Positions 61,814-64,000 of a stretch of DNA of 64,000 bases are shown in pieces. The stretch spans positions 3,546,942-3,610,941 of the forward strand of contig NW_006917095.1 in the NCBI RefSeq assembly GCF_000516985.1, read 5' to 3'. This stretch comes from Pestalotiopsis fici W106-1. Taxonomy: Eukaryota; Ascomycota; Sordariomycetes; Amphisphaeriales; Sporocadaceae. The position numbers and the translations under genes are program-made. Below the pieces are notes generated by a model. It made no database searches and had not been told where the DNA came from. It was given only the letters and a program-made list of their open reading frames with translations. Within the stretch, counting starts at the first letter, position 1. Each line of letters starts with the position of its first letter.

Positions 61814-64000
61814 ATGGCTGACGGAGAGCCCGACTACAGCTCTCTGCCATTGACAGACAGATGGGTTCACAAGGTGTGGAAAGTTCGCAAGGCAGCATAC
61901 GAAGAGGCTGCAAAGCAATTCGAAGCCACCCCCGATGAGTACGATCCCGCTTTTCGTCCGTTCAATCAGGACCCTAGTCTATGGAAGGGCGCCGTCGTGG
62001 ACTCCAACGTTGCCGCACAATCCGACGGCATTGCCGCATTCTGCGCCTTTCTCAAGTTCGGCGGCAAGGAGAACTGCGTGCGCTCACGCAATCAGGTTGT
62101 CACTCCCATCTGCGAGAAGGCTCTAATTTCGACGAGACCGGCCACAAAGGCCTCGGCAATGGAGGCACTCTTGTTGCTCGTCGAGCTGGATGTTCCAGGT
62201 CCTGTAATTGAAGATATACTCCCTGCTCTTTCAGCCAAGCTGCCAAAAGTCGTCGCTGCTGCGCTGGCTGCTCTCACCAGTATCTTTCACAACTATGGCT
62301 GCAAGACTGCCGACCCAAAACCAGTCCTAAAGATCCTACCAAAAGTATTTGGCCATGCCGATAAAAATGTCAGAGCAGAGGCGACCAACCTTGCTGTCGA
62401 GTTCTATCGATGGCTCAGAGACGCCATGAAGCCCATGTTCTGGGGTGATCTCAAACCAACACAGCAATCGGATTTGGAGGCGCAATTTGAAAAAGTCAAG
62501 GCAGAAGGTGCGCCTAAACAGGAAAGATTATTGCGATCGCAGCAAGAGGCCGCAGCTCGTGCTCCAGCGGCTGGTGCCGGTGGTGAGGAAGAGTACGACG
62601 AGGGCGACGCTGGAGAAGACCCCGGCGAGGTCGATGCCTTCGATCTGGCCGAGCCGCAAGAGGTCCTGTCAAAGGTTCCTGCCAGTTTCCACGAGAATCT
62701 CGCCTCGTCAAAGTGGAAAGAACGCAAGGAGGCACTGGAAGCCCTGTACGCGCTTCTCAATGTGCCGAGAATCAAAGATGGAGACTTTGGAGAGATCAAC
62801 CGCGGTCTTGCGAAATGCATGAAAGATGCCAACATCGCTGTCGTCACCCAGGCAGCCCAATGTATCGAGGTCTTGGCCCAGGGTCTACGAAAGAGTTATG
62901 GAAAATACAGATCCGTCGTCATGGCACCCATCATGGAGCGCTTAAAAGAGAAGAAGGCGTCGGTAGCCGACGCTCTCGGTGCAGCACTCGACCAGGTCTT
63001 CCTGGCCACAGACCTGAGCGAATGCATGGAGGATATCACCACGTTCCTTGTTCACAAGAACCCTCAAGTCAAGGAGGGCACCATGAAATTTCTCGTCCGG
63101 TGTCTGAGGACTACCCGTGATGTGCCGAGCAAGCAGGAGATTGCAACCCTGGTTGAATTCGCCAAGAAGCTCTTGGCAGAATCAAGTGAAGGACTGCGCT
63201 CTGGCGGTGCTGAAGTCCTGGGAACTGTCATGAAGATTATTGGCGAGCGCGCCATGAATCCGCATCTTGAAGGCCTTGACGACATTCGCAAAAACAAGAT
63301 CAAGGAATATTTTGAGACAGCCGAAGTCAAGGCTAAAGACAAACCAAAGCCACCGCCGGCGCCTGCAACCCGCGCTCCACCTGGTGGACCGAAAAAGGTT
63401 GTCGGTGGTGCCAGGAAGGCCCCAGCAGGACTCAAGAAGCCACCACCAGCTGCCGCTGCGGCTCCTGCCGATGCAGCACCGCTTGCACCGCAGCCATCCT
63501 CGAGGCCGGCTCCGGCTGCAAACAAGATTGCCGCGCCCAAGACCGCGTTGGGTGGCTTGAAAGCCCCGCGTGGTCGTCTCGCCGGCCCCAGCGGACTTGC
63601 CTCTCCGCGAAGAGCCCCGGCAGCAGCACCGCCACCCCCGATGGAAGACGAAGAGCCCGTGCAAGCTTCGCCTCCGCCACGGCCAAGAATCGGCCTTGGA
63701 AGAGGCGGTCTTGCCGGACGATCTTTGGCAAAGCCGGCTGCGCCCGTTGCGGCACCACCCGTGTCTACCTCGCCACCTCCAACTAGCGGCTTCAGCGCCA
63801 TGGAACGCGCCGAGCTTGAGGAATTGCGGAATGCCAATGAGCGACTCTTGCGACAGGCCGATGAGATGCGCCAGGAAAGGGGCAAGCTGGCCTCTGAAAT
63901 CCAGGAGCTCAAGAACCAGAACGCACAACTCATTGAGGACCACACAAGAGATGTGCTCAGCATCAAGGCAAAGGAGACACAACTTGTCAGAGCACGCAGC
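61814..64000 (+). CDS. stu2: XMAP215/Stu2/Alp14-type TOG-domain microtubule polymerase (partial)
   Basis: TOG-array proteins bind tubulin dimers and speed microtubule plus-end growth at spindle pole bodies and kinetochores. The frame is open from 61814 to the window end (729 codons, 3' end cut off). The start MADGEPDYSSLPLTDRWVHK followed by VWKVRKAAYEEA matches the family opening. TOG1 covers about residues 1-230 (ending FYRWLRDAMKPMFWGDLKP). An acidic linker (EEEYDEGDAGEDPGEVDAFD) follows, then TOG2 at about 280-500 (LASSKWKERKEALEALYALL through LEGLDDIRKNKIKEYF). After that come a Pro/Ala/Lys/Arg-rich basic segment for lattice binding (about 510-660) and the beginning of a coiled coil (ELEELRNANERLLRQADEMR). 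An in-frame ATG 96 codons upstream (61526, MPFDRLRRLICKVADNF) leaves the frame open and could be an alternative start. No intron is needed. Confidence 0.94.
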   Translation, partial: MADGEPDYSSLPLTDRWVHKVWKVRKAAYEEAAKQFEATPDEYDPAFRPFNQDPSLWKGAVVDSNVAAQSDGIAAFCAFLKFGGKENCVRSRNQVVTPICEKALISTRPATKASAMEALLLLVELDVPGPVIEDILPALSAKLPKVVAAALAALTSIFHNYGCKTADPKPVLKILPKVFGHADKNVRAEATNLAVEFYRWLRDAMKPMFWGDLKPTQQSDLEAQFEKVKAEGAPKQERLLRSQQEAAARAPAAGAGGEEEYDEGDAGEDPGEVDAFDLAEPQEVLSKVPASFHENLASSKWKERKEALEALYALLNVPRIKDGDFGEINRGLAKCMKDANIAVVTQAAQCIEVLAQGLRKSYGKYRSVVMAPIMERLKEKKASVADALGAALDQVFLATDLSECMEDITTFLVHKNPQVKEGTMKFLVRCLRTTRDVPSKQEIATLVEFAKKLLAESSEGLRSGGAEVLGTVMKIIGERAMNPHLEGLDDIRKNKIKEYFETAEVKAKDKPKPPPAPATRAPPGGPKKVVGGARKAPAGLKKPPPAAAAAPADAAPLAPQPSSRPAPAANKIAAPKTALGGLKAPRGRLAGPSGLASPRRAPAAAPPPPMEDEEPVQASPPPRPRIGLGRGGLAGRSLAKPAAPVAAPPVSTSPPPTSGFSAMERAELEELRNANERLLRQADEMRQERGKLASEIQELKNQNAQLIEDHTRDVLSIKAKETQLVRARS

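Overview
This window is nuclear DNA of a filamentous ascomycete (Pezizomycotina, most likely Sordariomycetes, perhaps Hypocreales). The evidence is short introns (about 50-250 bp) with GTAnGT donors, fungal-type proteins (acrB, nudF, CCR4 with a Gln/His-rich N-terminus, spherulin-4), dispersed CTACCTACC/GGTAGGTA words between genes, and an AT-rich block of mutated transposons that looks like repeat-induced point mutation (RIP). Two 100-N assembly gaps are present, at 8842-8941 and 37504-37603.

The left arm (1-29,740) is a conserved housekeeping region: ribosomal protein uL11/RPL12 (-), COPII coat SEC23 (-), an intron-bearing tRNA-Met (-), a WW-domain protein (+), acrB (-), a mitochondrial-type hotdog thioesterase (-), an ETFRF1/LYRM5-like LYR protein (+), a large SAM methyltransferase-domain protein (-) and the CCR4 deadenylase (+). 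Exon structures were rebuilt by hand and all keep the reading frame. A 5.8 kb stretch (12.5-18.3 kb) and a 3.1 kb stretch (24.4-27.5 kb) hold no gene I can support.

The middle (about 29,940-42,960) is an AT-rich island made almost wholly of hAT-superfamily DNA transposons. Two decayed transposase genes are recognisable, one (-) and one (+), with the C-terminal hAT dimerisation domain in both. Around and inside them are eight complete short elements that begin CAGGG and end CCCTG (some ends mutated), each flanked by a perfect 8-bp target duplication, several of them nested. The elements fall into families whose ends carry different repeated palindromic words. Differences between copies compared by eye are transitions, as RIP would produce.

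The right arm (42,960-64,000) opens with an accessory-looking set: an MFS monocarboxylate-transporter-like gene (+), a secreted spherulin-4/GH135-like protein (+), an intron-bearing tRNA-Leu(CAA) (-), a small Ser/Ala/Thr-rich candidate GPI protein (+), and a decayed gene (-) that once encoded a P-loop/zinc-cluster/patatin protein. It ends with two conserved microtubule-pathway genes: nudF/LIS1 (-) and the XMAP215/Stu2-type TOG protein (+), the latter cut by the window edge.
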